DNA of 64,000 bases from Microbacterium sp. MM2322 (GCF_964186585.1 NZ_OZ075067.1:1178001-1242000), one strand, 5' to 3'; positions 44,226-53,946 are shown, counted from the stretch's first letter. Numbers and translations are program-made. The notes: generated by a model from the letters alone, not told the origin.

Positions 44226-45271
44226 AGGGTGCCTCCCGAGCGACTGCTGCGGATGAGAAGGATGATGAGGTACGGCGCGCCGAGCACGCCGGTGACGACG
44301 CCGACGGGCAACCGCAGCCCGAGGAGGTACTGTCCGACGAAGTCGGCGACCAGGACGAGGAAGGCGCCGAACAAGCCGGCGACGAGGACGGGCGACCCGA
44401 CGGGTCCCAGCATCCGCGCCGCGATGGGACCGGCCAGGAAGGCGACGAACGAGATGGGTCCCGCGGCAGCGGTCGCGAACGCCAGCAGGATGACTGCGGC
44501 GATGATCAGCATGATCCGTCGACGCTCCACCGGCACCCCGAGGGCTGCTGCCGTGTCATCGCCCAGCCGCATCAGCTCGAGGTCCCGCGTGAGCCACAGG
44601 ACGACGGGGACACCGATCAGCACGGCGACGGCGAGGGGGACGGCTTCGTTCCAGGACGCCCCGTTCAGATTGCCGGTGATCCAGCGCATGGCCGCCTGAA
44701 GGTCCCACTCGGCCGCCCGCGACAGGACGTACGCCACGACGCTGTTGAAGATCGCGGCGACGCCGATCCCGATGAGGATGAACCGTGCTCCCGCACCGCC
44801 GTCCTTGAACGCGAGGAGATAGATCGAGAGCGCGGTGACGAGCGCGCCGACCGTGGCGATGATGGCGACGGGCGTCTGGCCGAGCGAGAGGAAGACGATC
44901 CCGACGACCGCTGCAGCGCTCGCACCCGCGTTGATCCCGATGATGTCGGGACTCGCGAGCGGATTGCGGAGCATGGTCTGGAAGATCGCTCCGCCGATGC
45001 CGAAGCATGCGCCCGCGAGAAGACCGACGGTCGAACGGGGAAGCCGGAGCTCGCCCACGGTGAACGAGGCTCCCGGGACGAGCTGGCCGGTGAGGACGCC
45101 CCAGACCTCGGCGGGGGAGTAGAAGGTCTGCCCCACCATCAGCGAGATCGCGTAGGTGAGCGCGACTGCGACTGCCAGTGCGCTCGTGACGAAGATGCGC
45201 CGCCGTGCGCGACGTGAACGGCCGAGGCTGACGAGGTCGAGCGTCGACTGCTGAACGGATGCCGCGGTCAC
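44222..45271 (-). CDS. Ferric-siderophore ABC transporter permease (FecCD family)
   Basis: About nine to ten membrane helices; family motifs RLPRSTVGLLAGACFGIGGA, RNPLASPDIIGINAGAS and GPISFVAFLAGP. 349 residues from the GTG at 45271, which overlaps the stop of the first permease gene (GTGA). It pairs with that gene as a heterodimeric channel. Confidence 0.95.
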   Translation of the reverse strand: MTAASVQQSTLDLVSLGRSRRARRRIFVTSALAVAVALTYAISLMVGQTFYSPAEVWGVLTGQLVPGASFTVGELRLPRSTVGLLAGACFGIGGAIFQTMLRNPLASPDIIGINAGASAAAVVGIVFLSLGQTPVAIIATVGALVTALSIYLLAFKDGGAGARFILIGIGVAAIFNSVVAYVLSRAAEWDLQAAMRWITGNLNGASWNEAVPLAVAVLIGVPVVLWLTRDLELMRLGDDTAAALGVPVERRRIMLIIAAVILLAFATAAAGPISFVAFLAGPIAARMLGPVGSPVLVAGLFGAFLVLVADFVGQYLLGLRLPVGVVTGVLGAPYLIILLIRSSRSGGTL

Positions 45272-46317
45272 AGCGCACGCATCTTCTGGCGGCGGACGAT
45301 GGCGATGAAGAAGGGGGCGCCGACGAGTGCAGTGACGACACCGACCTCGACTTCCTGCGGCGGGGCGATCACACGACCGATGACGTCGGCGATGGTGAGG
45401 AGGCCGCCGCCGACGAGCGCCGAGATGGGCAGGAGCCACCGGTGATCGGGACCGACGAGCAGTCGGCAGACGTGCGGCACGATGAGGCCGACGAACCCGA
45501 TGGGGCCGGCAACCGCTGTCGCCGCGCCGCAGAGGATGACAGCACCGAGAGCCGCGAGAAGTCGCGCCGTCTGCACGCGTTCGCCGAGCCCCGCCGCCAG
45601 GTCGTCGCCGAGAGCCAGGGAGTTGAGCCCGCCGGCCGAGGCGAAGCAGATGGCCGCCCCGACGACGAGGAACGGGATCACGAGAAGGATCTTGTCGGTC
45701 GACGCACCGCCGACGCCGCCGATCTGCCAGAAGCGGAACACGCTCATGACGTCGATACGGGGGAGCAGGATCGCGCTGATGAGCGACGTGAAGGCGACCG
45801 CCGTCGCGGCGCCTGCGAGCGCCAGCTTGAGGGGACTGGCGCCGCCTCTGCCGAGGGACCCGACCGTGTAGACGAACAGCGCCGCGACCGCCGCGCCGAG
45901 CATCGCGAGCCAGATGTAGCCGGAGGCATCCGTGACGCCGAAGAACGCGAGCCCGATGACCACGGCGAGGGAAGCGCCGCCGTTGATGCCGAGGATCTGC
46001 GGATCCGCGAGCGGGTTCCGCGTCACTCCCTGCATGACTGTCCCCGCGACCGCCAGCGCGGCCCCGATGATGAGCGCCAGGATCGTTCGGGGAACGCGCT
46101 TGGCTACGGCGGCGGCTGACGCTGTGTCGACGTCACCGGCGAGTCCCGCCCAGATGTCGGCCGGGCCCACCGACCGCGCGCCGAGAGTCACGGACAGGAC
46201 TGCCGCCACCGCCACGAAGGCGATGAGCGCGACCAGCCAGATCACGCGCCGCCGCCGCCGCGGTCGCCGTCGCAGGGACGGGACCGCGGCGGCGGTGGGA
46301 GCGAGGGTGATGGACAC
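45268..46317 (-). CDS. Ferric-siderophore ABC transporter permease (FecCD family)
   Basis: 349 residues; basic N-terminus (RRRPRRRRR), then about nine to ten helices with RVPRTILALIIGAALAVAG and RNPLADPQILGINGGASL. Starts at a GTG 19 bases after the binding-protein gene and overlaps the second permease gene. Partner in the inner channel. Confidence 0.95.
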   Translation of the reverse strand: MSITLAPTAAAVPSLRRRPRRRRRVIWLVALIAFVAVAAVLSVTLGARSVGPADIWAGLAGDVDTASAAAVAKRVPRTILALIIGAALAVAGTVMQGVTRNPLADPQILGINGGASLAVVIGLAFFGVTDASGYIWLAMLGAAVAALFVYTVGSLGRGGASPLKLALAGAATAVAFTSLISAILLPRIDVMSVFRFWQIGGVGGASTDKILLVIPFLVVGAAICFASAGGLNSLALGDDLAAGLGERVQTARLLAALGAVILCGAATAVAGPIGFVGLIVPHVCRLLVGPDHRWLLPISALVGGGLLTIADVIGRVIAPPQEVEVGVVTALVGAPFFIAIVRRQKMRAL

Positions 46318-46336
46318 GTCGATGGATCGGACAGGC

Positions 46337-47374
46337 TCAGGAAGCCTTCTTCGCCGCCTCCGCGAGCATCGTGATGAATGTCGCCGTGTGGGGGTCGGTG
46401 ATCGAGAGCGGGCTCGGGTTCGCTGCCGCCGCGAGCGGGTCGTTCACCGACGGCAGGACCACGACGGCGCCGTTCTTCACCGCGGGGATGCGGGACAGGA
46501 GCGGGTCCGCCTGCATGGCGGCCAGCGTCGAGTCATCCCCGTACGTCACGAGAACCTGGAGGTCGCTGAAGCGCTCGATGTCCTCCGTGCTGTTGACGAT
46601 CCAGAACTCCTTCGAGGTCTTCGACTGCTCTTCCACGGTCTTCGGGGGCACGGTTCCGAGATCCTTCAGGAACTTCGCGCGGGGGTCCTCGAGCGTGTAG
46701 AACCCGATCTGGCTGAGGTTCGTGGGATCGAAGGAGCTGAACATCGCCTTCTTGCCGGCGATCTCGGGGTACTTCGCGACCTCGTCGTCGAGCGTCTTCG
46801 TCAGCGTGGAGACGAGATCTTCGGCTTGCGTCTTCAGACCGAGTGCGGTGCCGTTGGTGATCGTCATGTCCTGCCATGTGGTGCCCCACGCCACCTCGGG
46901 GTAGGCGACGACGGGAGCGATCTTGCTGAGCTTGTCGTAGTCCTCGCGGTTCAGCCCCGAGTAGGCGGCGAGGATGACGTCGGGCCGCGAGTCGGCGACG
47001 CCCTCGAAATCGATGCCCTGGGCCTCGTCGAACAGCGTGGGGGTCTTGGCGCCGAGCTCCGTGAGCTTGTCCTCCACCCAGGGAAGGACTCCGTCGCCGT
47101 CATCGTCGCCCCAGGTGACCTTGGGCATGCCCACCGGCACGACGCCGAGGGCCAGGGCAGCTTCCTGGTTGCCCCACGCGACCGTTGCCACGCGCTCGGG
47201 CTTGCTCTTGATCGTGGTGTCACCGAACGCGTTCTTGATGGTGACGGGGAACGCGCTGGATGCCGCGGGGTCCGATGACCCTCCGCCCGCTGCGGGAGCG
47301 GCGTTGGTCGCGCAGCCGGTCAGGACGAGAACGGATGCTGCGGCGAGGGCGAGCGCGGTGCGGATGCGAGGCAC
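46337..47374 (-). CDS. Ferric-siderophore binding lipoprotein
   Basis: 345 residues. Signal peptide with lipobox LTGC (Cys about residue 21), so it is anchored outside the membrane. Substrate-binding fold of the FepB/FhuD type: PERVATVAWGNQEAALALGV, LAAYSGLNREDYDKLSKIAPVV (seen as GLNREDYDKLSKIAPV). The GTG at 47374 has AGGAG six bases upstream. First gene of the five-gene iron operon, directly behind a DtxR box. Confidence 0.95.
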   Translation of the reverse strand: MPRIRTALALAAASVLVLTGCATNAAPAAGGGSSDPAASSAFPVTIKNAFGDTTIKSKPERVATVAWGNQEAALALGVVPVGMPKVTWGDDDGDGVLPWVEDKLTELGAKTPTLFDEAQGIDFEGVADSRPDVILAAYSGLNREDYDKLSKIAPVVAYPEVAWGTTWQDMTITNGTALGLKTQAEDLVSTLTKTLDDEVAKYPEIAGKKAMFSSFDPTNLSQIGFYTLEDPRAKFLKDLGTVPPKTVEEQSKTSKEFWIVNSTEDIERFSDLQVLVTYGDDSTLAAMQADPLLSRIPAVKNGAVVVLPSVNDPLAAAANPSPLSITDPHTATFITMLAEAAKKAS

Positions 47375-47396
47375 GGATGTCTCCTGATGAAGATGA

Positions 47397-47415
47397 TTAG
47401 GGTCGCCTAACCTTA
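47397..47415. promoter_or_regulatory. DtxR/IdeR iron box
   Basis: A TTAGG-GTCG-CCTAA palindrome continues into CCTTA and matches the 19-base DtxR consensus at 16 positions by my alignment. It sits 22 bases upstream of the binding-lipoprotein start, overlapping the likely promoter. Fe(II)-loaded DtxR would repress the iron operon here. Confidence 0.85.
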
Positions 47416-47446
47416 CATCGATCGGAAGACGTGCGGAAACCGGCGA

Positions 47447-50005
47447 TCACTTCTGAGCGCCCGCGTGGGGCGTTGTTCGGCGACCGAACGCCCGCACCGC
47501 CTGGCGAGCAGTCAGGGTGGGTAGGTACGCACGCGCCAGCGCCAGTCCGATCGCCGGCAGCGCCAGGGGGTCGGCGTAGACCAGGTGCAGTTGGCGGAAC
47601 TCGGGCCGGAACTTCGTCTTGAACCGAAGGAGCGAGCGGAACCCGTACACCGGCTCGAGTGAGCGGCTGAGGACGGCGAGGATCGCGCGAACGGATGCCG
47701 ACTGACCGTCGGGGCCGCGGTCGACGGCGAGGGGTGCCCCCGAGAGACTGACGAAGTCCAGCGCCTCCTCGCCCGCATGCAGGATCGTCCGCGCGATCAA
47801 GAACTCCATGACGCCGTTCATGCTGTCGGGCGCGCGGCGCATGAAATCGAGCGTCCAGCCTCGAATCCGACCCTCGTGGAACGTCGGGAGCCAGCTCGTC
47901 ACGGCGTGGACGCGGTCCTCGCCGTCGACGGCGATCATCAGCTTGACATCGCTGTCGAGGAGTTCGTCGAGGCCGCCGAGCGTGAAGCCCATCTCCGGAA
48001 GATCGCGCTCGGCGACCCAGAGTTCGGAGATCTCGCGCACCTGAGCGGCGTGGCGGGCCGGCAGGTCGCGGAACGCGACCCACGATGCCGTGAGTCCTTC
48101 CTTCTCGGCGCGGTTGATCGCCGTGCGGATGTCCTTCATCTTGCCGCCCTGCAGCGACCAGCCGGTGGGGCGGATGACGGTCTCTTCCGCGACGGCGATG
48201 GAACCGTATCCGCGGTCGGCGAGCGCACCGCGGAGCTCATCGGTGACGGAGTAGAAGGCGACCGTCCACCCGTGATGGGCGCAGTGCCGGGCGAACGTTT
48301 CCGCGACGGCTACCCCGTCGCCCGCCGGGGCGATCGGGTCGCCGGTGGTGATGGCGACATCGTTGATCACCCGATACGCCACGGCGCCGCCGGTGGGAGC
48401 GAACCAGTAGTCGTTCCCGTCCCACGTGGCCATCCACGAGAGTGTGCTGGCGGAGCCCGCGCGGAGGAGCTTTTCGATCCTCGTGCGATCCGGACCCCGG
48501 GCGGTGTCGATGGGAGAACGGTTCTGCATGCCCCGGTGCGCGATGACGATCAGCAGGATCCAGAACAGGGGCCCGACCCACTGCGAGGCCGCCACCGCGA
48601 CGGGACCGGTCGCCACCATGTCCACCGGTTCGAACGCGAGGAAACCGACCGGGATGTAGTGCTCGGGCAGATCCAGTACGAGCGCGGCGAGCGAGGCCGT
48701 CGGGGCGAACTGCTCGCGGGCGGCCCAGGCGATGGCGAGGTATCCCGCAGCCGTCCCGAGGAAGGCGATCGCCCCCAGACCGAGGAATCGACCCGCCACA
48801 CGTCCACCGTGCCCGGCTGGGAAGAGGGGGCGGGCGAGGATCAGGATGGCCGCGATGCCTGCCGGGACAAGTGCTGCAACGACATCGAATGCGCCGAACT
48901 CCTCCGCGGCGGCCGACTGGAAACGCGTGTACTCGGCGGTGGCGACGAGAGGGAGGAATCCGTAATAGACCGCCGCGAGCGCCGCGAACAGGAGGTTCAG
49001 CGAGATGGCGAGGTACAGACCGACGCGACGACCGCGGTAGATCCCGCGCGCGGCGAGGAGTAACGCGATCAGGGGAAGGACGGTGACGAGCACTGCACCC
49101 GGTCCATCCAGTCGGATCAAGGCGACGGCATCCAGGCACTGACGTGTGAAGTCGCCCGTCTCGCATCGTGCTGCGACGAACGCGGGGTCGTGGAGCGGAT
49201 CGCGGAACAACGACCCCAGGGGATTGAGGACGCCGATGCTGTGCGGGGCGAGGATCGACACGACGGGGCCGAGGGCCGTCACCGCCACGATCGCCGACAG
49301 GAGCGTCCGTGCTTCTCGTCGACTCGCCCGAGGGCGTGTGATCTCCGGTCGTCGGTGCGCGAGGAGGAGTCCGGCGAGGATGCCGGCGATCCCCGCACCC
49401 AGCCGGTACTGGTCGGCGGGGGCTCCGGCGTACAGGACGAGCATCGCCAGGATGGCGAACCCGATGATCCGCACCCGCCTTCGCAGAAGGGGACGCGCGA
49501 ACGCGGTCGCCGCCATGATGGTGCCGGCGACGGCGATGGTCGGATCGAAGACATGGTGCCCGCGGGTCGCTTGCGCGCCGTACAGGTTGGAGGCCAGGCC
49601 GAGCGCCTGCGCCGACAGTCCGAGGGCGATCCCGAGCACGGTGACCGCGGCGAACACCGCCAGCATCCGGAGATGCCCCATGCGTCGTTCGCTCCACCCG
49701 AGCCCGGCGACGACTGCCAGGAGGGTGAGCGCCAGACCGCCGGGCTTCGGGACGAAGAACACCGCCGTGAACACCGAGAGCCAGTCGTGATTGAGGAGAA
49801 CCGTGTCGAACCCGGTGGACGCGATCGCATCGAGCGTGCGACGGAACTCCCCGTCCGGTCGTGTGAAGCGGTAGACGCTCGCGAGGGCGACGACGGCGGC
49901 GATCCCCCAGGTCGTGGGCACCGACCGCGCGAGCCGCGCCGCGGCATCCCACGCGGCGCGAAGGCGCTCCCCGCGCGGTGGCGCCGTCGTTCCTGGCGAG
50001 GTCAT
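47447..50005 (-). CDS. MprF-like membrane protein with C-terminal aminoacyl-lipid synthase domain (DUF2156)
   Basis: 852 residues. About 14 membrane helices fill residues 30-510 in two blocks; the first block (about 30-225) resembles a rhomboid-type bundle, the second is the MprF-like part. The C-terminal ~330 residues are a DUF2156 domain made of two GNAT-like folds (WMATWDGNDYWFAPTGGAVAYR; MKDIRTAINRAEKEGLT; GFTLGGLDELLD). The family transfers Lys or Ala from tRNA to phosphatidylglycerol or other lipids. The amino acid used cannot be read from sequence. The ATG at 50005 overlaps the stop of a membrane esterase gene, so the two are co-translated. Confidence 0.88.
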   Translation of the reverse strand: MTSPGTTAPPRGERLRAAWDAAARLARSVPTTWGIAAVVALASVYRFTRPDGEFRRTLDAIASTGFDTVLLNHDWLSVFTAVFFVPKPGGLALTLLAVVAGLGWSERRMGHLRMLAVFAAVTVLGIALGLSAQALGLASNLYGAQATRGHHVFDPTIAVAGTIMAATAFARPLLRRRVRIIGFAILAMLVLYAGAPADQYRLGAGIAGILAGLLLAHRRPEITRPRASRREARTLLSAIVAVTALGPVVSILAPHSIGVLNPLGSLFRDPLHDPAFVAARCETGDFTRQCLDAVALIRLDGPGAVLVTVLPLIALLLAARGIYRGRRVGLYLAISLNLLFAALAAVYYGFLPLVATAEYTRFQSAAAEEFGAFDVVAALVPAGIAAILILARPLFPAGHGGRVAGRFLGLGAIAFLGTAAGYLAIAWAAREQFAPTASLAALVLDLPEHYIPVGFLAFEPVDMVATGPVAVAASQWVGPLFWILLIVIAHRGMQNRSPIDTARGPDRTRIEKLLRAGSASTLSWMATWDGNDYWFAPTGGAVAYRVINDVAITTGDPIAPAGDGVAVAETFARHCAHHGWTVAFYSVTDELRGALADRGYGSIAVAEETVIRPTGWSLQGGKMKDIRTAINRAEKEGLTASWVAFRDLPARHAAQVREISELWVAERDLPEMGFTLGGLDELLDSDVKLMIAVDGEDRVHAVTSWLPTFHEGRIRGWTLDFMRRAPDSMNGVMEFLIARTILHAGEEALDFVSLSGAPLAVDRGPDGQSASVRAILAVLSRSLEPVYGFRSLLRFKTKFRPEFRQLHLVYADPLALPAIGLALARAYLPTLTARQAVRAFGRRTTPHAGAQK

Positions 50006-51309
50006 CGGTCGAGCCCCCAATGATCGGCGATGAGGACCAGCCCGCGGGCGAAAATCTGTGCCCACGCGTGGGAGTCGTGCGCCGTGTTCGGCACTTCGAT
50101 GTAGTGCGTCGTCATCCCTGCTGCGCGAGCGTCGGACACGAGTGTGCGGATGCCGGGCATGAATCGGACGTCCAGTGCTCCCACGCCGAAGACGGCGATC
50201 GTGTTCTCATACGGTGCGTGGGCGGCCATGATGGCGGAGGGTGCGGCGGCGGCGAACGCCGCGGCGTCGCCGCCGAAGCCCTCCGCGATGGTCTTTTCGT
50301 CGGATCCCAGCGACGGGTGCAGCTGTCCGGACGCGTCGAGGATGGCATTGAACAACTCGGGATGCTGCGCTCCCAACTGACTCGCACACGTTCCACCCTG
50401 GGAGAGCCCACCGACACCCCACGAACCGGGTGCGAGAGTCGCGTTGAGATGCGTCCGAATCCACTGCGGGACGTCGACGGTGAGGTAGGTCGCGGAGTTG
50501 CCCGCGCGGGCGGAGTCGATGCACATCGGATTCGTCTCGGGAGAGCCCAGCTGATCGGGTGACACGACGATGGGTGCAAGCCCCCGGTGTGCCGCGGCGT
50601 AGGCGTCGAGGTGTTCGCCGAGCCGGTCGACGATGAGGGGGTTCTCCGGGCGGCCGGGCTGCCCCGACATCATGATGAGGACAGGAAGACGGGGCGGGTT
50701 CCGCACGAGTGCGGCGGGCGGTAGGTAGACCACGGCGGGTCGGGCCTGGAACCCCGACACCGTTCCCGGGATGACGACGGAGCCCAGGGCGCCGTGGGCC
50801 GGAATGTCCGCCGGTGGTCGCCACGAGGCGATCGTCGGCGCGTCACTTCCCGCGCGAGCGATCGTCGGGAGTCCTTCTTCCACGGAGCTGATGCCGAGAG
50901 CGCTTCCGAGGGTCGGGTACTCGCCGAAGTCGATGTTCACCCCCATCGCAGCCGTTCCGACGAAGAGCACGATGGCCAGGATGCTGCCGATGACGCGTCG
51001 CCACGTGGCGCGGATGAGCGAGGCGAGAGCGAGGCCGACGCCGGCGAAGCCCGCGACGATCCATCCCCGGACGACGGGGGTCAGGTCGGCGTCGAACAGG
51101 TCGAGCCGGTCGGAGAGGAGCCACGTCGACGCGAATCCGAGCATGCCGCCGACGAGGGTCGAGGTCGCGGCCACGATCGCCCAGGTCCGGCCTCGCCAGC
51201 GGCGCGACGGCCGGAGGGCGAGGAGCAGGAGGAGTGCTGTCGCTGCGAGGAGGTCGGTGACGATGACAACGGGTCCGTCGGTGATACCGACTCCCAGCAG
51301 AACGTTCAT
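50002..51309 (-). CDS. Membrane-anchored alpha/beta-hydrolase esterase
   Basis: 435 residues from the ATG at 51309 (GGAG five bases upstream). Three or four N-terminal helices (about 10-125) anchor an extracytoplasmic alpha/beta-hydrolase of the esterase-D/antigen-85 type. The nucleophile is the Ser in GLSQGGTCA; PVLIMMSGQPG forms the oxyanion region; the late NTAHDSHAW carries the likely catalytic His. In Pseudomonas an esterase gene next to an MprF homologue encodes a hydrolase that removes the amino acid from lipid. The ATGA overlap with the MprF-like gene suggests the same here. Confidence 0.88.
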   Translation of the reverse strand: MNVLLGVGITDGPVVIVTDLLAATALLLLLALRPSRRWRGRTWAIVAATSTLVGGMLGFASTWLLSDRLDLFDADLTPVVRGWIVAGFAGVGLALASLIRATWRRVIGSILAIVLFVGTAAMGVNIDFGEYPTLGSALGISSVEEGLPTIARAGSDAPTIASWRPPADIPAHGALGSVVIPGTVSGFQARPAVVYLPPAALVRNPPRLPVLIMMSGQPGRPENPLIVDRLGEHLDAYAAAHRGLAPIVVSPDQLGSPETNPMCIDSARAGNSATYLTVDVPQWIRTHLNATLAPGSWGVGGLSQGGTCASQLGAQHPELFNAILDASGQLHPSLGSDEKTIAEGFGGDAAAFAAAAPSAIMAAHAPYENTIAVFGVGALDVRFMPGIRTLVSDARAAGMTTHYIEVPNTAHDSHAWAQIFARGLVLIADHWGLDR

Positions 51310-51444
51310 GGTGCTCCTTCGAACCCAGTCTCGTTCCGGCGGTGTGGCAAACCTGGTCACCGAGGCTATATCGCGGTGACTTCATAGTCGAGGCATAGGA
51401 ATGGGGTCGCACGCTCACGGCCGGCCCCGTACGGGGCATCTCCG

Positions 51445-51450
51445 TATACT
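51445..51450 (+). promoter_or_regulatory. -10 box for the ABC-F gene
   Basis: TATACT, close to consensus, 49 bases before the chosen GTG (51499). A short CCCCGTACGGGG palindrome lies just upstream. The 190-base gap to the divergent esterase gene holds nothing else recognisable. Confidence 0.5.
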
Positions 51451-51498
51451 GGGGGTTTGGCCACTCGGCCGCCCTCCCTGAAAGAACGGACGTCTGCT

Positions 51499-53097
51499 GT
51501 GCTCGCCGTGCACGATCTCGAGATCCGCGTCGGTGCGCGCACGCTCATGTCGGACGTCTCCTTCCGGGTGTCGCCCGGCGACAAGATCGGACTGGTCGGG
51601 CGTAACGGTGCCGGCAAGACGACGCTGACCAAGGTCCTCGCGGGCGATCTGATCCCCGCAGACGGCAAGGTGGATCGCATCGGCGAACTCGGATACCTTC
51701 CGCAGGATCCGCGCACGGGTGACCCCGAGATGTTGGCACGCACGCGCATCCTCGACGCTCGGGGGCTCGGTTCGCTGGTTGTCGGGATGCGCGAGACTGC
51801 AGACGAGATGGCGTCGACGGATGCCGCTGCCGCCGATCGTGCGATGCGCAAGTACGGGTCGCTCACCGAGCGGTTCGAGGCACTGGGCGGGTACGCCGCA
51901 GAAGCGGAGGCCGCGTCGATCGCGCACAACCTGTCTCTGCCGGATCGCATTCTCGACCAGCCGCTCAAGACGCTCTCGGGTGGTCAGCGGCGACGCATCG
52001 AGCTCGCCCGCATCCTCTTCTCCGACGCACAGACGATGATCCTCGATGAGCCGACGAACCACCTCGACGCCGACAGCGTCGTGTGGCTGCGCGAGTTCCT
52101 GAAGGGCTACAAGGGCGGGCTGATTGTGATCAGCCACGACATCGAGCTCGTCGGCGAGACGGTCAACCGCGTGTTCTATCTCGACGCGATGCGCCAGGTC
52201 ATCGACGTCTACAACATGAACTGGAAGAACTACCTCCGCCAGCGCGCCGCCGACGAGGAGCGCCGTCGCAAGGAGCGCGCGAACGCCGAGAAGAAGGCGA
52301 CCGCCCTCCAGCAGCAGGCCGCGCGGTTCGGCGCGAAGGCGAGCAAGGCGGCCGCGGCCCACCAGATGGTCGCCCGGGCGGAGAAGCTCCTCGCGGGTCT
52401 CGACGACGTTCGGCAGGATGACCGCGTGGCGAAGCTCCGCTTCCCCAAGCCCGCGCCCTGCGGCAAGACACCGCTCATGGCCAAGAACCTCTCGAAGTCC
52501 TACGGGTCGCTCGAGATCTTCGCGAGCGTGGACCTCGCCATCGATCGCGGCTCACGCGTGGTGGTGCTGGGCCTCAACGGTGCGGGAAAGACGACGCTCC
52601 TCCGCATCCTCGCCGGCGTCGACAAGGCCGACACCGGGATCATCGAGCCGGGTCACGGCCTGAAGATCGGCTACTACGCCCAGGAGCACGAGAACCTCGA
52701 CGTCGGTCGTTCCGTGCTGGAGAACATGATGTCGGCGGCTCCCGACATCACCGCCACCGAGGCGCGAAAGGTGCTGGGTTCGTTCCTGTTCACCGGCGAT
52801 GACGTCTTGAAGCCTGCCGGCGTTCTCTCCGGCGGCGAGAAGACGCGACTGTCGCTCGCGACTCTCGTCGTCTCGTCGGCGAACATGCTGCTGCTCGACG
52901 AGCCCACGAACAACCTGGACCCGGCCTCCCGCGAGGAGATCCTCGGTGCGCTCGCGCACTACGAGGGTGCTGTCGTGCTCGTGTCCCACGATGAGGGCGC
53001 CGTCGAGGCGCTGAACCCGGAGCGCGTGCTCATCCTCCCCGACGGGGTCGAGGACATCTGGGGCCGCGACTACATCGACCTCATCACGCTGGCCTGA
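51499..53097 (+). CDS. ABC-F family ATPase
   Basis: 532 residues with two ABC domains and no membrane helices: Walker A GRNGAGKTT (first) and GLNGAGKTT (second), signatures LSGGQRRR and LSGGEKTR, and an arm/linker rich in charged residues (about 235-300, RRRKERANAEKK). ABC-F proteins work on the ribosome as translation factors or antibiotic-protection proteins. The linker is of moderate length, more like housekeeping members, so a resistance role is not supported. The TTG at 51457 would be at the expected transcript start; the GTG at 51499 fits the family N-terminus better. Confidence 0.93.
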   Translation: MLAVHDLEIRVGARTLMSDVSFRVSPGDKIGLVGRNGAGKTTLTKVLAGDLIPADGKVDRIGELGYLPQDPRTGDPEMLARTRILDARGLGSLVVGMRETADEMASTDAAAADRAMRKYGSLTERFEALGGYAAEAEAASIAHNLSLPDRILDQPLKTLSGGQRRRIELARILFSDAQTMILDEPTNHLDADSVVWLREFLKGYKGGLIVISHDIELVGETVNRVFYLDAMRQVIDVYNMNWKNYLRQRAADEERRRKERANAEKKATALQQQAARFGAKASKAAAAHQMVARAEKLLAGLDDVRQDDRVAKLRFPKPAPCGKTPLMAKNLSKSYGSLEIFASVDLAIDRGSRVVVLGLNGAGKTTLLRILAGVDKADTGIIEPGHGLKIGYYAQEHENLDVGRSVLENMMSAAPDITATEARKVLGSFLFTGDDVLKPAGVLSGGEKTRLSLATLVVSSANMLLLDEPTNNLDPASREEILGALAHYEGAVVLVSHDEGAVEALNPERVLILPDGVEDIWGRDYIDLITLA

Positions 53098-53112
53098 CGC
53101 GGCTGAGCGTGG

Positions 53113-53946
53113 TCAGCGGGCGTCGAGGAGCTCGTCCTCGGCCTCCATGTCGCTGTCGCGGCGTCGAGCCGTCGCTCGGGGCGAGCGCGTACGTGTGCCG
53201 CTCTCCTCGTCCTCGCGCCGGTGCCGGATCTCGGTTCGGATCATGTACCAGATGAAGGCGAACCCCATCACGGCGAAGAGGATCCACTGGATCGCGTAGG
53301 ACAGGTACGGTCCGGGATCGGCGGACGGGTCTTCGAGGGAGTTCGGCCGCTCCACTGGCCGCGGCGTCTCGTCCGTCATGAGGACGTAGGCGGAGTCGAC
53401 CATGACGCCGGACTGCCCGGTCTCCTTGCCGATCAGGTCGAGATCGATCGTCGGCACCTGGCCATCGGCGGCGATGCGCCCCTCGCGGGCGGCGGGCTCT
53501 CCGGCCTGGAGCCGCCCGGTCACGGTGACCTCTCCCGCCGGGGGCGCCGGAATCTCATCGGGTTCGGGCTGATCGTCGCCCGGGCGGACCCAGCCCCGGT
53601 CGACGAGGACGACACGTCCGTCATCGGTGCGGAGGGGAACGAGGACTTCGAACGCACTCGTGCCGCCATGCGGGCGGTTGCGGACGAGAAGGGCCTCATC
53701 GGTGAGGTATTCACCGGTCAGCTCGACCGGCCGCCACTCGTCTTCCGGGTCGAACGCGCCGCCCTCGGGAATGAGCTCCGACAGTGGCACCGCCTCGCGC
53801 GAGTAGTTGTTCTTCACCAGCGTGAGCTCCGCGTCCCGCTCGGCGTTGCGCGAGAACTGCCAGTTCGACAGCATCGCGCAGGCGATCGCGAAGACGACCG
53901 CCATCGCCACGTAACCGCTCCAGCGGAGCGCCGTCTCCCTGGTCAT
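53113..53946 (-). CDS. SURF1 family protein (cytochrome oxidase assembly)
   Basis: 277 residues with one N-terminal and one C-terminal membrane helix (about 9-27 and 217-237) around an extracytoplasmic domain. The SURF1 signatures are LVRNRPHGG and VLVDRGWVRPGD. SURF1 supports heme A insertion into cytochrome aa3 oxidase, which matches ctaA, ctaB and ctaE elsewhere in the window. It has a charged C-terminal tail with an Arg-rich start. Its ATG overlaps the stop of the small gene before it (ATGA). Confidence 0.93.
   Translation of the reverse strand: MTRETALRWSGYVAMAVVFAIACAMLSNWQFSRNAERDAELTLVKNNYSREAVPLSELIPEGGAFDPEDEWRPVELTGEYLTDEALLVRNRPHGGTSAFEVLVPLRTDDGRVVLVDRGWVRPGDDQPEPDEIPAPPAGEVTVTGRLQAGEPAAREGRIAADGQVPTIDLDLIGKETGQSGVMVDSAYVLMTDETPRPVERPNSLEDPSADPGPYLSYAIQWILFAVMGFAFIWYMIRTEIRHRREDEESGTRTRSPRATARRRDSDMEAEDELLDAR

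Noticed and set aside
51499..53097. Antibiotic-resistance (ribosome-protection) ABC-F
   Set aside because: The interdomain linker is of ordinary length and there is no resistance leader peptide or regulator; a housekeeping translation factor is more likely.
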